Assembly (NCBI GenBank): GCA_028023455.1
Contig: JAQFVV010012513.1
Coordinates: 817,001 to 881,000 of the forward strand
DNA from: Epiperipatus broadwayi
Taxonomy: Eukaryota > Onychophora > Udeonychophora > Euonychophora > Peripatidae
Reading direction: 5' to 3'
Length of the DNA: 64,000 nucleotides
Shown: in pieces, positions 1 through 11,964 of the stretch
Layout: each line of letters starts with the position of its first letter
How positions within the stretch are numbered: the stretch's first letter is position 1
Translations under genes and position numbers: made by a program
Notes under the pieces: model-generated
Databases searched by the model: none
The model's input: only the letters and a program-made list of their open reading frames with translations
Told to the model about the DNA's origin: nothing

Positions 1-555
1 GAGACTTATAAATATTGCACACAGAATTCTAGCAAATGCGAATACAGAAAAAAATTACTAAGATTTAGCAGTTTGATGCTAACGTTATTTATCATAAAAT
101 TATTTACCAATTCCACATTGAATAAATTTAAAACATTTGTTCTCTTATCAATATTAAATAGTAAAATTTTAAAAAAGTTCAATTAAAATGTTATACCAGA
201 GCTCCTAGTATTCAACTAATTTTGATAAAGTACTTATATAATCTTATGTCCTAGTTTTTCAAATACACCTAAGCAGTTTTGATTGCCTTTCTAGATACAA
301 AGTTACTGAGGTGTTTAAACTCAATCATGTTTTCAAGTGGATATCCAGCTAGCCAGAATTCATTGAACACTATTTGGATGACAGTTTGTATGTTTATCAA
401 AAAATAAATTAATAATGACATGTAATATTTAATGTGGCTAAATTTCTGGGTACTTTTTGAAATTTTGTTCTATCATAATAGTATTTAATGTTTAACCTTT
501 AAATATGTAAAATGATCCTTTTTTTTTTAAATCTTCCAAGGAGAGTGCATCACAA
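1..555. other. AT-rich, no gene seen
   Basis: No open frame, RNA or clear repeat is visible. The stretch is AT-rich with short homopolymer runs (a T-run near 519). It may be the decayed edge of the RTE copy that starts just downstream. Confidence 0.5.
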
Positions 556-559
556 AATA

Positions 560-1830
560 AGAACAGTTTTTCCATCTCTACTCCAGCACCAACAATGGTA
601 ATCATAATATTTGATTACTAAATGATAGCACAATTTTATCCCCTTCACCACTCCTGTTTCCATCTATGACTCATTATTGAGAACTTGAGACTCAAAGCAT
701 GACTACATTGGTTTCAGCTATGAAACCCAAGTTAAGCTTGTCCAAGTCTCATATCCATAAGCAAAAAATTAATAAAACACATCTAATACAAGTATTTTCT
801 TTTTCAAACACAATGACATATTTTTTTTAATATTAAGCTATTTCCATCAAAAGCACTCCAACCAAGTTTAAATCCTTAATTAATTTCATTTATTATGTTT
901 TAATCTGTACTAATAATCTGTCTAAGGTATTTATAGTTATTAATGTTTTTTAATTCATGATTATCAATCTTTATTTCCTTCTTTGGTGAGAATCCATTAA
1001 ACATTACTTTAATCTTCAATGCATTCATCTTAAGGCCTGCTTTCTTACTTTCATTTGATACACTTGGAAATTTTTCTGAAGCTCAGAAGCACTATTTAAA
1101 AATAAACACATCAACCTGAATAATCTAGATGACATAAAGAAATTTAAATTCAGTCAACTCTAACTTTCCATTTTAATCCACAAAATACTTCTTGTAAAAC
1201 TGCCATAAAAACTTTTGGTGGTATAGAACCCTCTAACAAACACCTTTCTCAATGTTAAATTTCTTAATTCTACAAATGTTTACTTCTTTTCTTCTATTTA
1301 ATTGTCATTCTTTCATAAGCATTTTATGATACAATCTAATCATTGTTCTTTGTATTTTGATAAATTTCGTGATATGAAAATATCCTTAGTCTTTATCTTG
1401 ATGATCCAATGCTTTAATTGCTGAAGAAATGCTTATAGAATCAAATGCCTTTTCATAATCTCCAAACTCCAACCATAATGGCAACTCATATTTATTGGTC
1501 CTTTTATAACTTCTCTCAATACTTGCTTTCAAGTGATACACTGTGCTAAAAACACTTTTAGATCCAGGTTGTTTTTTTAGTTTATTAGGTACAAAATTCA
1601 CTGTAGATAAAATTGGAATTATTTTGTAAAATGTTTGCATACAACTGATAGATTACCAATAGGTCTGTAATTTACAATATTTATTTATCACCATTTTTAA
1701 ATATCATTGTTATCAGTTAAACAATTTTCAGATAACTTTGCCCACAATTTTTCTATTTCTTCACCTGCTTCATTTGAAATATTAGTAATAATAGTTCCAT
1801 CACTTCTAGAAGCTTTTCCTCTTTTTATTC
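560..1830 (-). pseudogene. RTE-type LINE fragment, reverse transcriptase region
   Basis: Read on the minus strand this is the middle and 3' part of an RTE-clade reverse transcriptase. The open piece at 1386-1640 carries the palm-domain motif YEKAFDSISIS followed by an AIKALDHQD stretch, which is characteristic of RTE proteins. Downstream in the same orientation (1010-700) translations in shifting frames give KINNYKYL-like and KLGWSAF-like blocks that normally follow the catalytic YADD box in this family. Frame breaks and stops are numerous, so no product is made. The copy is interrupted at its upstream side by the palindromic repeats at 1850-2677 and seems to resume at 2700-2915. The enzyme would nick the target and copy its own RNA. 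This copy is dead. Confidence 0.75.
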
Positions 1831-1849
1831 AATTAATTACATGTCTACC

Positions 1850-2215
1850 CTTTTCATTTCAATAGAGATAAACTCTCCATATTTTAGTGTCACCCATTGC
1901 AAGCAGTAGTAAGTAATAGATGCAAGATTTGTGCATAAAATCCCTATCTAGCAAATAATTTACTCACCCAATATCTTCAGGCTAGTTTCTAGCTTCTGAA
2001 TTTCATCAGTGAGGAGCCTTGGATATGAGAGCAATATACCTACAGCCCTCCAGCAGCCACCTTTCACCTTATTAGTCCAAAATGAAAACACAATAATGTT
2101 AAGTTCATTAGCTTGTGTAGTCATATAAATCTGAATTCAATTCAGCATCCATACTTTTTGGTTTCTTTGGTTCTTTAGTAGCCACAATCACCATAATCCT
2201 ATTGTGTAGGATTGG
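1850..2215. repeat. Half copy of foldback repeat family FB1
   Basis: The stretch starts with ACTCTCCATATTTTAGTGTC and runs through GCTAGTTTCTAGCTTCTG and GTGAGGAGCCTTGGATATGA. The same ordered blocks occur in the left arm of the palindromes at 2228-2677 and 25851-26500. The part from 2060 on (GAAAACACAATAATGTTAAG region) is shared with the 25851 copy but not with the 2228 copy, so members differ in how much internal sequence they carry. Only one arm is present here. Confidence 0.65.
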
Positions 2216-2227
2216 TATTAAATCTCT

Positions 2228-2677
2228 AAACATTATATGATCATTCTCTATGCTTACACAAGCTAGTTACACAGAGGTTGAACTCTCCATACTGTAGCAT
2301 CACTCAGTGCAAGCCAAAGTAATTAATGAATGCAAGAAGATTGTGTATAAAATTTCTATCTAGTGCATACTTATCCAATATCTACAGACTAGTTTCTAGC
2401 TTGTGGATTTGATCAGTGAGGAGCCTTGGATCTGAGATCACTATACCTCAGACCCTAGTCTAGTTGTCCCAATTTCAAGGCTCCTCACTGCTGGAAACAT
2501 AAGCTAAAAACTAGTCTGGAGATATTGAAGCAGTATGTACTAGATAAGGATTTCATTCACAAACCTTCTTAATTCATTGCTTACTGTGATTTGCACTATG
2601 TGGCACTAATGTATGAAAAGTTTGCTATTGCTTTAACAGCTTGTGTATGCATAGCAAATGGTGATCATGTAATGTTT
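2228..2677. repeat. FB1 palindrome, about 200 bp arms
   Basis: Left arm 2228-2430 and right arm 2476-2677 are reverse complements with moderate divergence, separated by about 45 bases. Landmarks pair in order: GTGAGGAGCCTTGG with CAAGGCTCCTCAC near the centre, AGACTAGTTTCTAGCTT with AAACTAGTCTGG, and an outer TGATCATTCTCTATGC with GCATAGCAAATGGTGATCA. No coding capacity is seen. This is a non-autonomous foldback or MITE-like element, or an inverted dimer of a SINE-like unit. I cannot tell which. Confidence 0.75.
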
Positions 2678-2699
2678 AGTAGTTCATTTAAATACTTGA

Positions 2700-2915
2700 C
2701 AATTTATAAGAATAGTGTAATTATTTGTATAACTGTCCAATAGTTTTCATGATTTTATCACTTTTTTAATTAATAGTTTCATCATCTTGTTGCTGACACA
2801 GGTTTTCTTCCAATATCAGACCATTTTTTTACATTTACATTTTTATTTTTTTTTTATAGCTTTCCATGTCAATTCACCATTATAACTTTCATATATCATC
2901 ATTAACTATTTAATA
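2700..2915 (-). pseudogene. RTE fragment, upstream continuation of the 560-1830 copy
   Basis: The block around 2855-2905 (AGCTTTCCATGTCAATTCAC) is matched by 35,790-35,840 in another RTE copy (TAGATGTCCATTTCAATTTA). The shared context supports this being the endonuclease-reverse transcriptase linker of an RTE element, split from its 3' part by the FB1 repeats. No frame is open. Confidence 0.4.
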
Positions 2916-2996
2916 AATGATAAAGATATACAAGAGATTGACATCTGGACCACTGATGAGTACTGGCTTGGCACGGCATGTACATCATGGGAAATG
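2908..2996 (+). repeat. Dispersed repeat family D1, core copy
   Basis: Contains the family core in the form ATCTGGACCACTGATGAGTA followed by CTGGCTTGGCACGGCATG. The same core, in either orientation, recurs near 3650, 3850, 5050, 41570, 42100, 48000, 48470, 48820, 52350 and 55140. Function unknown. Confidence 0.55.
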
Positions 2997-3603
2997 TGTA
3001 ACGCGTGTTAGAGCTTATGAAGATATATTTAACAGTTTATTTTTTATAAAGTTTATATCTGGGCTAAAGATAATCTTTAGATTACTGAATGTTTATTAAT
3101 AATCATTCATGCATTTATCTGAAATGGTTGGTGTTAAAGTTATAGATAGAGAAAATTTGGCACTTGTAAGATATATATGTACAATGTTTTATATTGTTTA
3201 TTACAGCTAAAATACCATCGTCGATGAAGAAATATTTTAATAATAGTGACCATTATCAGAAGGCTGATTTAGATTAACAAAATTTACTGTTGAATATTGT
3301 TAAGTCTTTTTATGCTATATAGGTACCTATATAAAAAGCCTGAGTAACCTTTTTAATTAATTTTGAACAAAGTGATCAGAGTTATATACTTCGGATCAAA
3401 CTTATTGCCATCACAACTTTGCCACAAACTACTTGATGGAAGCAGTCTTATAATTTTTATTAGACATTCGTTAGGCTAGAGATTATCCATTTAAAGAATA
3501 ATATTTCAGTAATATAATTTTCATTGCACCATTTGCATGCAAGGGTATGGAGTGATTTCTATCCACTTTTAATAATATGTGGGAGATGTTATCAGAAACA
3601 TAT

Positions 3604-3908
3604 AATCAAAGACATGTGAAAAAGATATATGATCACAAAGATGCACATTTCATGCTAAACCAGCACTCATCTGTTGCCCACATTACAATCTTTTATACAT
3701 ATATTTATCATTGTTCAGTATATATAAATAGCCAATTAGTTGTAGTTCGACACTTATCAATTAAATGATAGTAATTCGCTATCTATATATACTGAACAAT
3801 AATAAATATATGTGTAAGAGATTGTTATCTGAGTCAACTGATAAATACTAGTCCAGCATGAAATGCTCATTTTGGGATCATACATGTTTTTTTACATGTC
3901 TTTGGTCC
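3604..3908. repeat. D1-family palindrome
   Basis: Left arm 3604-3732 and right arm 3779-3908 are inverted copies. TTCATGCTAAACCAGCACTC on the left pairs with the AGTCCAGCATGAAATG region on the right, and GTTCAGTATATATA pairs with TATATATACTGAACAA beside the loop. The short open frames here fall in the palindrome and are not credible genes. Confidence 0.7.
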
Positions 3909-4035
3909 AATGTTTATGATTACATCTCTACACAAGGTGTTGAAAGCAGAGAGTGGTGTAGTGAAAATTACTATACAGAAAGATTATTTATTATTGGATA
4001 CTCTCTAATCTATTACAGTTATGAGGGTAGCACAT
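3748..4035 (+). repeat. D1-family direct copy upstream of the (TATC)n array
   Basis: Starts CACTTATCAATTAAATGA, passes CTATCTATATATACTGAACA, the GTAAGAGATTG block and the D1 core, and ends near the GAGAGTGGTGTAGTGAAAAT block. It is repeated, in the same order, at 4038-5230, where the CTATCTATATA segment is replaced by a very long (TATC)n array. Confidence 0.65.
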
Positions 4036-4067
4036 TTCACACTTATCAATAATACAGTAGAAATTTA

Positions 4068-4996
<929 letters not shown>

Positions 4997-5230
4997 TTAC
5001 TGAACAAATGATAAATATATGTGTAAGAGACTGAGGTTGTCTGATATAACTGATGAGTTCTGGTTCAACATGAAATGTGCATCTTGCAGATCATAGATAT
5101 TTTTCACATATCTTTGGTCATATGTTTATGATTACACTCTTATGCAAGGTGTTGAAAACAGATAGAAATTAGTCACTACCATGTGTGAGAGTTGTGTAAT
5201 AAAAATTACACTATAGAAATATTACTTCAA
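4997..5230 (+). repeat. D1-family unit downstream of the array
   Basis: Direct repeat of 3787-3990: TACTGAACAA, then GATAAATATATGTGTAAGAG, the D1 core as ACTGATGAGTTCTGGTTCAA, a TTTTTCACATATCTTTGGTC block, and a GTGTGAGAGTTGTG block. It marks the far edge of the unit that hosts the microsatellite. Confidence 0.65.
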
Positions 5231-5630
5231 CTTCTAGATATAATCTCCACTAAGTAGTCTAATTTTTTGAAGAAAAAAAACAATAAAATGAATTAAATTT
5301 TAATATTATACCAAAGGCAAAAATAAAGATAAGCTACAAAACAACAGAATAACATAAAGTTGAAGTAATTGCACCTGAAGAGAGCCAATGTGACTTTAGC
5401 AATTGTTCTTATTTTAACATCACTGGATTTACATCAGATGAGGTATGAATTCATATGTATTACTATTTTCATTTCAAACCATTTAGCAAAACAAAAATCT
5501 TTAATTAAGTTGGATCAAATGCTGCAGTAATCAACACTTGGTTAGAAAATCTTTGTGCATGTAATGTTTGCAGTTTTCAATGTAAAATTCTATTCTTTCA
5601 TAAAATTTGTACAATTTCCTATTTATAGGA
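5231..5630. other. AT-rich spacer
   Basis: No gene or clear repeat is seen. There is an A-run near 5272 and an otherwise featureless composition. The downstream end merges into a decayed LINE tail. Confidence 0.4.
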
Positions 5631-6010
5631 TTGAAAAGATAAAAAAATGAAAATGGAATTAGGTTGGACATATTGCTAGAAGAAAGGATAATAGGTGAAG
5701 AATTAAAATTTAAACTGGATTTAATTATTATAAAAGACCTGAAAAGAGACCACATGAGATAAAATAAAGAGGTTTGGTAATATGAAGTGAAGACAGGACA
5801 TATTGATAAAAGAAATAATAATAGGCAAAGAGTTAAACTGTAAAATAATTTCAAGAGATTATAAAAGACCTAAAAACCGACCACATGGAAATCGATTAAT
5901 AATATAAGGAAGTTTGGTGGTATGATGTGAAGAATGGAGGTAAAATATAGAAGTGTTGGATTAAGCTTTGAGAGATCTTAAACAGTAGATAAATAGAGAT
6001 TGAAAATAAT
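5630..6010 (+). pseudogene. RTE 3' tail, locally duplicated
   Basis: The plus strand carries two tandem decayed copies of the conserved RTE C-terminal segment, each reading approximately W-x-GHIAR followed by an RP-K-RPH stretch (near 5665-5755 and 5795-5890). In intact RTE proteins this segment follows the reverse transcriptase domain. Several stops break every frame. The minus-strand open frame over 5531-5854 is its shadow. Confidence 0.6.
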
Positions 6011-7140
6011 AATAGGGATAAATGTTTACAATAGATTTGGATGATCTTTAAACTGATGATAAAATTAATATTCAACTATTAGTAAAAATTAATTTAATTT
6101 ATTTGTATATAAGAAAATTACATTCTATACAGATATGTAAATAAAGAAAATACATTGTTATATATATATATGTGGATGGCTTGTGTGACCAAGTCGAAAC
6201 GTCAGTGTATTGGTATTAAAAGTTTTTAACACGGATGAACCCGCAAAATATGTATTTTATATATTTAACCCGTGCAAATCTTCGTTTTAACATATATATA
6301 TATATATATATATATTCAAAACAACAATTCAAATGCTTACTTAAAAAGAAGTCTAATGATTTCTTTCTCAGAACTCTATGAAAAGTCTTAACACCAGAGA
6401 TGACAAAGTTAAAAACATAATCCATGGATCTTTAGATCAGATTTCAACACTCCATTACGTTATTGAACCACACATCTCCTAATTACTGGTTGATACAAAA
6501 TATTGTCATTTTCTATATATCCAACAAAATCTAAAGTCAGATAGATATTGGATTTCATTTATGCTTATGACCACAAAATATATCCTTCATAAAAATAAAA
6601 ATGTCAATAAGGTAATGAAATATTAGATATTTTTAAACGACTGAAGTTATACCAAAACTCTCTAATTAAGTTCGACTTTGTATCTAAACAACAGAAAAAC
6701 ATTTTTATAAGATAAAAGTAGTCAGTTTCAACAGGAAAAAATATCACCAATTAACTGCTATTTAGGAATGACTTTTACTGAAGACTAATTTATTTTTTAT
6801 CTTCAAAATATATATCTCACTTTTTTTTTTCTGAACAACTTTTTAGAATTCTGAATGATACTAATTTGACTTGCGGAATATACTCCAAGAAGAGATTTTT
6901 GGCCGCTACACATTTTTTTGTTCTAATACTGTGTTCTAGGTAGCAAAGTAAACCCTCAATTTAAATTTTGGATTATACAATTAAATATTACTATTAAAAC
7001 ATTATTGATGTATTTATTTAATATTTTATAATGTTTTGAAACTTCACCAGATATTAGAAGACAAGCTGATTTCTAAGAAATGTAGAAAATTTTATTAACT
7101 CATCATCCAATTAACTTAGAAAATAATTTTATTATGTAAA
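6011..7140. other. Mostly unassigned AT-rich DNA with small (AT)n tracts
   Basis: Contains (AT)n runs at about 6160-6173 and 6292-6316 and the short motif CAAGTCGAAACGTCAG near 6190, which resembles the GAAACGT blocks often found at the ends of Penelope-like elements. No gene is supported. The 69-codon minus frame at 6216-6425 spans the AT tract and has no recognisable domain. Confidence 0.4.
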
Positions 7141-7149
7141 ACTTGCCCT

Positions 7150-7500
7150 ATATCAAAATTCTCTTATTAAATGCTTGAACAAGAATGTCTTAAAACAACC
7201 AATTTCTGTATTAAATAAAAAAAAATAATTCATGATATAGTTTTCCCACAAGATTTGTCTCAAATCAAGATCTTCCTTTTCAATGTTCAACCAAAAATCT
7301 ACAATCCAAAAATTGTGGTATAAGAAATGAAAAGTAATATTTGTCTCAAATGGAAATCATTCTTTTGGATGTTTAAGCAAAAATATACAATTGAAAAATT
7401 ATGGTATAAGAAATGGAATGCAAGATATGTTTCAAATCAATATCCCTCTTTTGGGTGATCAACCCAAAATCTACAATTGAAAATTTATGGTATAAGAAAA
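7150..7500 (+). repeat. Degenerate tandem repeat, about 86 bp period
   Basis: Three clear units begin near 7251, 7338 and 7423, each with a TTTGTCTCAAAT-like start, a CAAAAATCTACAATTGAAAA-like middle and ATGGTATAAGAAATG. A more decayed unit lies upstream near 7150, and a related fragment near 6650. Confidence 0.7.
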
Positions 7501-8400
7501 GAAATTCTTATGATAATGCATACAAATTTCTTTCTTAGATCTGACTATAAAACCTAGATTTGACTTTTCAAGATGGATTTGGAGTCTTATTAACAAACTC
7601 AGGACAATACATGCTCATTTGATTAACAAATGAGATTTATCTGCTACTGATCTAAGTAACTGTGGCCAAAATACAAGTTAATAACTGCCAAATCTATGAA
7701 TCCACTGGAAGAATTGGAGTATCAAGTAATTCCAGGAAAGAATCTATCTCCTAGATGGAATTTTTATAAATAATGGAAATAGGCTTATTTGTGAAGCTCA
7801 GTTATATTTTTTCAGATCTAACACTAAATCAACTTATATTTAATCTTCATAGATGTTACTCTCTCATGAATATGTTGAGGATTACACACAATGAGCTCAG
7901 ATACATGAATATATTTATGAGGATATAATAAAATATAGCATGAGTCATCTGGTTCATAGCTTTCTTATTTATATGACAGTATAATTGAAAATTTATACAC
8001 CAATAAGGATTCTCATTCCTGGGTAAAATCTCTGCAGATTAATTTATTGTGAATTTAATTGGCTAGAATTATTTTCTTTTAAAGAGTATGCTCAAATTAA
8101 ACAAATAACAACTTAAATTAGCAATTTAGAAAATAAATATTATTCAATGAAAAACAGTAACCAATACAAATATTTTTTCTGTAAACTCTATATTTGTGTT
8201 AATATAAATACACACGTATAAATTAAATCTAAACTATAATGTATATAATCACCTTCTCAAATGAATGACAATTTTTTATCAATTTACTCGAGCGCTTTCA
8301 AAGGTCTAAGCCTTCATTTTCAAGAAGTAGCTGGAAATAAACTATGCAAATTAGGGTGGACTAAATATGCAAATAAGGGTGGACTAGTTCTTCATTGACC
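7501..8400. other. No gene seen
   Basis: AT-rich DNA without an open frame, RNA or repeat that I can name. Two short similar segments at 8344-8390 (GGGTGGACTA twice) are a small local duplication. Confidence 0.4.
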
Positions 8401-8405
8401 TAGAT

Positions 8406-8720
8406 CTACCACTTCCTAGAGATGGCATAAAATTTTTCCTTTTTATTCATGGTATGGACATCAGAGATGATATAACATGCCTCTTTAACTCTCCTTCGCA
8501 ACTCGTGCTGCTCTTTGCACACAATGCGAGGCTTGTCTGGCTTGCACTGGTGTCCTGTAGAAACTGCGTGCTGTGCAAAAATAGATGGGTGGGATGGGTC
8601 AGCCAAAGCCTTATTGTATGCATATACATGTTGTGCAAATCTTGTATGGATTGATGCCCTAGTCTCACCATAATATGCCACTGGGCAATTATTATTACTA
8701 CATGCGATCTTCTAAATGGT
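8406..8720 (-). pseudogene. Penelope-like element GIY-YIG endonuclease fragment
   Basis: The minus-strand frame reads through CPVAYYGETRAS, then HTRFAQHVYAYNKA, FAQHAVSTGH and ELRRRVKEACYII. The YYGET...R pattern, the conserved TRFAQH and the later H and E residues fit the C-terminal GIY-YIG nuclease domain of Penelope-like retroelements, in a branch with a CxNNxCPVAYYGETR zinc-linker type start. The frame is open for about 100 codons, and its apparent first codon is GTG, so it is the interior of a larger protein whose reverse transcriptase part is absent. The protein would nick DNA for integration. This fragment is an orphan remnant next to an FB1 palindrome. Confidence 0.75.
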
Positions 8721-8749
8721 CTGTTCTAAACATTGAATTACTCAAGATA

Positions 8750-9230
8750 TTTAGAAAGATGTCTGAAATAAATAACATTTCTGTAATTTAATTTTCACTA
8801 CACCACACTCATGCAAGATATGGACAGTTAACCTATCATATGATGACTATTTCATATGCTTACACATGCTGTTAATAAAGGTTCAAAACTCTCCATAAAA
8901 TAGTGCCACTAAGTACAAGCCTAAAATCCAAGGTTCCTCACTGATGAAAGCCATGTGCTAGAACCTAGTCTGGGTATAGTAAATGCATCAGCACCAGATA
9001 AGGATTTTATGCACAAACCTATCTACATCCATTGATTATGAAGGATTGCACTTGGTGGCACTACAGTATAAAAAATTTGGTACTCTTATTAAGATAGGGA
9101 CTGGTTTCTATACACTTTTACACTCTTTCACAATGTATAAAAAGTGGATAGAAACTGTCCCTAACTTGTGTGAGAGTGGTGTAGTGAAAATTGCACTACA
9201 TAAATATTATTCATTCAATGGATAAATCTT
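8750..9230. repeat. FB1-family palindrome
   Basis: Outer arms 8756-8835 and 9150-9228 pair (TTTTCACTACACCACACTCA with GAGTGGTGTAGTGAAAATTG). Inner arms pair AATAGTGCCACTAAGTACAA with CACTTGGTGGCACTACAG. The right side has the family order GCTAGAACCTAGTCTGG, AGATAAGGATTTTATGC, CCATTGATTATG. A second small inverted repeat sits at 9097-9163 (GGTTTCTATACACTTTT with AAAAGTGGATAGAAAC). The 80-codon frame over it is not credible. Confidence 0.65.
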
Positions 9231-9249
9231 CTAGGAAAATTTTGAAGAT

Positions 9250-9540
9250 TTGGAATTATCTGGTGATATAGCCTTGTGGATGTTAATACTCTTAATACCA
9301 TGCTGCAATATAATAAATGATGCTTCATTTTGATGAATATTCTTCAGAATATGACAATACCCTGGGTCTAAATCTTCAAGGCCAAAAGCTTTAATCACTG
9401 TCTTAATGCTATATAGTCAAATGCTTTTTCATATTCTACAAATTGATAGCATAATGGCAAATCATATTGATTGGTTCTTTCTATTATTTCTCTCAATATA
9501 TGGATGAGATGATGCTTATTCATGATGTTAAAACAGTGAC
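9250..9540 (-). pseudogene. RTE reverse transcriptase fragment
   Basis: Minus-strand reading across 9520-9330 gives a decayed version of the YEKAFDSI palm block and the following LGI...QNA stretch, in the same order as in the 560-1830 and 34,540-34,760 copies. Stops are present and no product is expected. Confidence 0.55.
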
Positions 9541-9560
9541 AAATTCTCAATACAGTAATG

Positions 9561-9570
9561 CCCCCCCCCT
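9561..9570. repeat. Poly-C tract with TACTA flank
   Basis: Nine C residues, preceded by AATG and followed by TACTAACAATG. A similar motif lies at 22,752-22,775. Confidence 0.6.
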
Positions 9571-9589
9571 ACTAACAATGGGTTGACTC

Positions 9590-10310
9590 AAATCCTATTT
9601 TGCAAGTATAATAAATAGCCATTCTAACTCAAATCTTGGTCATGGCTGGCAGATATACTCTCTTAAAATGCACTAATTTAAATCTCACATCATGGGCATG
9701 ATAGAAAAGTCACAACTATGAGAGGCAGATGTGATGGTATAAACTCCATGTCATGGGTATAAAAACAGATATTCTATCTCAAATTCCAATATCAAGAGCA
9801 TAAAATTAAATAAAGGAATTTACATACCGTGTCATAGGCATGAATGATATACTGATTGATTATTAAGTTATAAACATGGTAAACAGATATGTTTTGTGCC
9901 ATCATGAACATGACAGATGAATGTTCATATCACAAGCATTGAAGCAGCTACAGACACATGAAATCAAATCCCCATGTCATGACCTTAAATTAGATATTTT
10001 GTTGAGTATGAAGAGCAGATATGCCAACTCATAACTCATTTCATAATCATGATAGGAAGATTCAAAAACTCAAACTGCCATATTAAGACATTAATAGGTA
10101 AATAAACTGTGGAGTGTAACAAGCAGACGCATTAACTCAAACCCTATGTTCAACCATCACAGATAAATGCATTTCAAATGTCATATTATAGCCATAACCA
10201 GAAGATGCACAGATGATCCTAGCAGGCAGATGTTATGATTCAAATCCCATGTTTTGAGCATGGAAGGTAAACTCAATGTCACAGACATAACAAATAGGAC
10301 CATTGACTCG
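9590..10310 (+). repeat. Decayed minisatellite, roughly 60 bp period
   Basis: About ten degenerate units share the blocks CTCAAATCCCATGT, CATGGGCATGA and GGCAGATGTGATG in that order (for example 9680-9740, 9955-10020, 10225-10275). Divergence between units is high, so the array is old. Confidence 0.65.
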
Positions 10311-10429
10311 GACAGAGAGATTCAATAACTATTACTCTACTGGACAATTCAATACATTAAAACCAGTACTATTTTCCCTATATTTCTATCCTATATATCT
10401 GAGATGTAAAATTGATAAAAGAAAACACA

Positions 10430-11270
10430 GGGGCACCTCTCTACTCTAATGCCATCTATTTTAAGGTTGAGGATGAAAAGAATCTTCAAAATATATTGAA
10501 TAAATTGGAGGAAGGATGTATGGAATATTTATATTGAATAAATTGGAGGAAGGATGTATGGAATATGAATGAAGATTAATGTTGAGAAGACCGAGTGTTT
10601 ATAGATAGGGAGAATGCAAATCAAACTGCCAATTGAATTTTATGATAATATAATTCAATAGATAAATGGATTTAAATGTTTTTTGTAGTTGGTTGAATGA
10701 GGCTGGAAATCACAAAGATAAAGTTAAAAGAATAGCGTTGGCAATGAGGGCATTTATTAAGAGAAACAAATTATTTGGGGTAACTTTGAAAAGAGAATTA
10801 AGGAAAAGAAAAATAATTAAATGCTATGTGTGAAGTCTTCAATTATATGGTTGTCAAACATGGACAATGAATAAAAAAAATAGCAACAGTTGGGAAAACT
10901 TTAAGATGTGGTTATGAAGAAAGATGGGGGAAAATAGTTGAATGAATGAAATAGCTAATGAAGAAATTAGGAATAGAAAGAGAAGCTGGATTGGGCAAAT
11001 CTTAAGAATAAAGAATACATTAATAAAAAAATGATTTAGAGACTGGAAACTGGAAGCAAGAAGAAATAATGCAAAGGACTGACCTTGCTGGATAATATAA
11101 GAGATTGAACGAAATGTATGGTGGAATTGAACACTTGGGCACTGAAGAGATCTGACTCAAAAAAATGGGTGAACTTGTAATGTGATTGCTTTCTGGACCG
11201 GATCTAGGACAGAATATTATTGATGACAAATAAGAGATTGCCAGATAGTAGCATATTAAAATCACTATTC
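10430..11270 (+). pseudogene. LINE reverse transcriptase, 3' half
   Basis: Plus-strand translation in two or three frames gives WLNEAGNHKDKVKRIALAMR, then YGCQTWTMNKKN, then EEIRNRKRSWIGQILR. These are, in order, the thumb region, the conserved YGCETWT block and the R-K-WIGH-LR block found at the C-terminus of a widespread invertebrate LINE type that differs from the RTE copies here. A 38 bp perfect-looking tandem duplication at 10,493-10,566 interrupts the reading frame. Many stops show it is a pseudogene. The minus frame at 11,020-11,265 is a shadow. Confidence 0.7.
10493..10566 (+). repeat. 38 bp tandem duplication
   Basis: Two adjacent units starting ATATTGAATAAATTGGAGGA agree over the first 36 bases, in contrast to the decay of the LINE that carries them. 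The duplication is recent. Confidence 0.9.
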
Positions 11271-11274
11271 ACAA

Positions 11275-11880
11275 AACAAACTGCCCAATCAGTGAGGATT
11301 GAAATCCAAAGCTGGAACTAGTATAAAACAACGTCTTTTAACTTCAACTTCCTATTTTAAAAAATCTCGAAAAATTCAAAACACCCATATTGATCTGTTA
11401 CAATTAATGAAAATTTATTTAATTATTTCAATCACTTTTAAAACTCATAATCTAAATATGTTTATTCTTTAACCCCCTCAGCTTCTTATAAAAATGAACA
11501 ATGCTATTTTAAAATCACCCATTAATTCTAAATCTTAAGATTTTTTTTATTTTATTATTATTTTATCTTTTAAATAAAAATTTACATATCTTTACTATAT
11601 TTGTAATATCGAAAATTTACATTTACTTTTTAATTTCTTTTTCCAAAAACGCTTTTTTATTCCTAATTATTTCGGGTTTTTTTATTCTTCATAATCGTAT
11701 TATTTTTTGCTAACCTTTTCTTTCCTTGATTCTTTTTTATTTGGGGGAATATTTTAATTATAATCTAAGTGAATTAGTTTAATTACCGGCCATATAAGAC
11801 CATAGCTTTTAATATATCTGTAAGTGAAAATTTATTTACTTATATTTTAATTGTTTTTAACCAAGAATTAATTTATTTTT
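11275..11880. other. AT-rich, no gene seen
   Basis: No credible frame or repeat family is visible. Confidence 0.4.
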
Positions 11881-11885
11881 ACAGT

Positions 11886-11964
11886 GTTTTTTTTTTTTTC
11901 ATATGAAGCGAACCCGAGCCGGCTGCTTGGAAGGTAGCTATGCTAACCATTAGGTCTGCAACGT
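11886..11964 (-). repeat. tRNA-Gly(UCC)-derived retrosequence with poly(A)
   Basis: On the minus strand the sequence from 11,964 reads ACGTTG, then ATGGTTAGCATAGC, then CTACCTTCCAAGCAG and CTCGGGTTCGCTTC. The arm around CCTTCCAAG places the anticodon TCC, and GGGTTCGCTTC is a box-B-like T arm, so it closely resembles animal tRNA-Gly(UCC). It lacks the 3' acceptor strand and is followed instead by CATATG and a run of about 14 A. That makes it a reverse-transcribed tRNA fragment or a short SINE, not a functional tRNA gene. Confidence 0.65.

Noticed and set aside
5531-5854. 107-codon hydrophobic minus-strand frame
   Set aside because: Antisense shadow of the decayed plus-strand RTE tail; hydrophobicity follows from AT-rich antisense sequence.
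9590-10310. CRISPR array
   Set aside because: Spacing and repeat identity are far too irregular, and the DNA is eukaryotic with no cas gene.
11020-11265. 81-codon minus-strand frame
   Set aside because: Antisense shadow of the LINE tail at 10,430-11,270.
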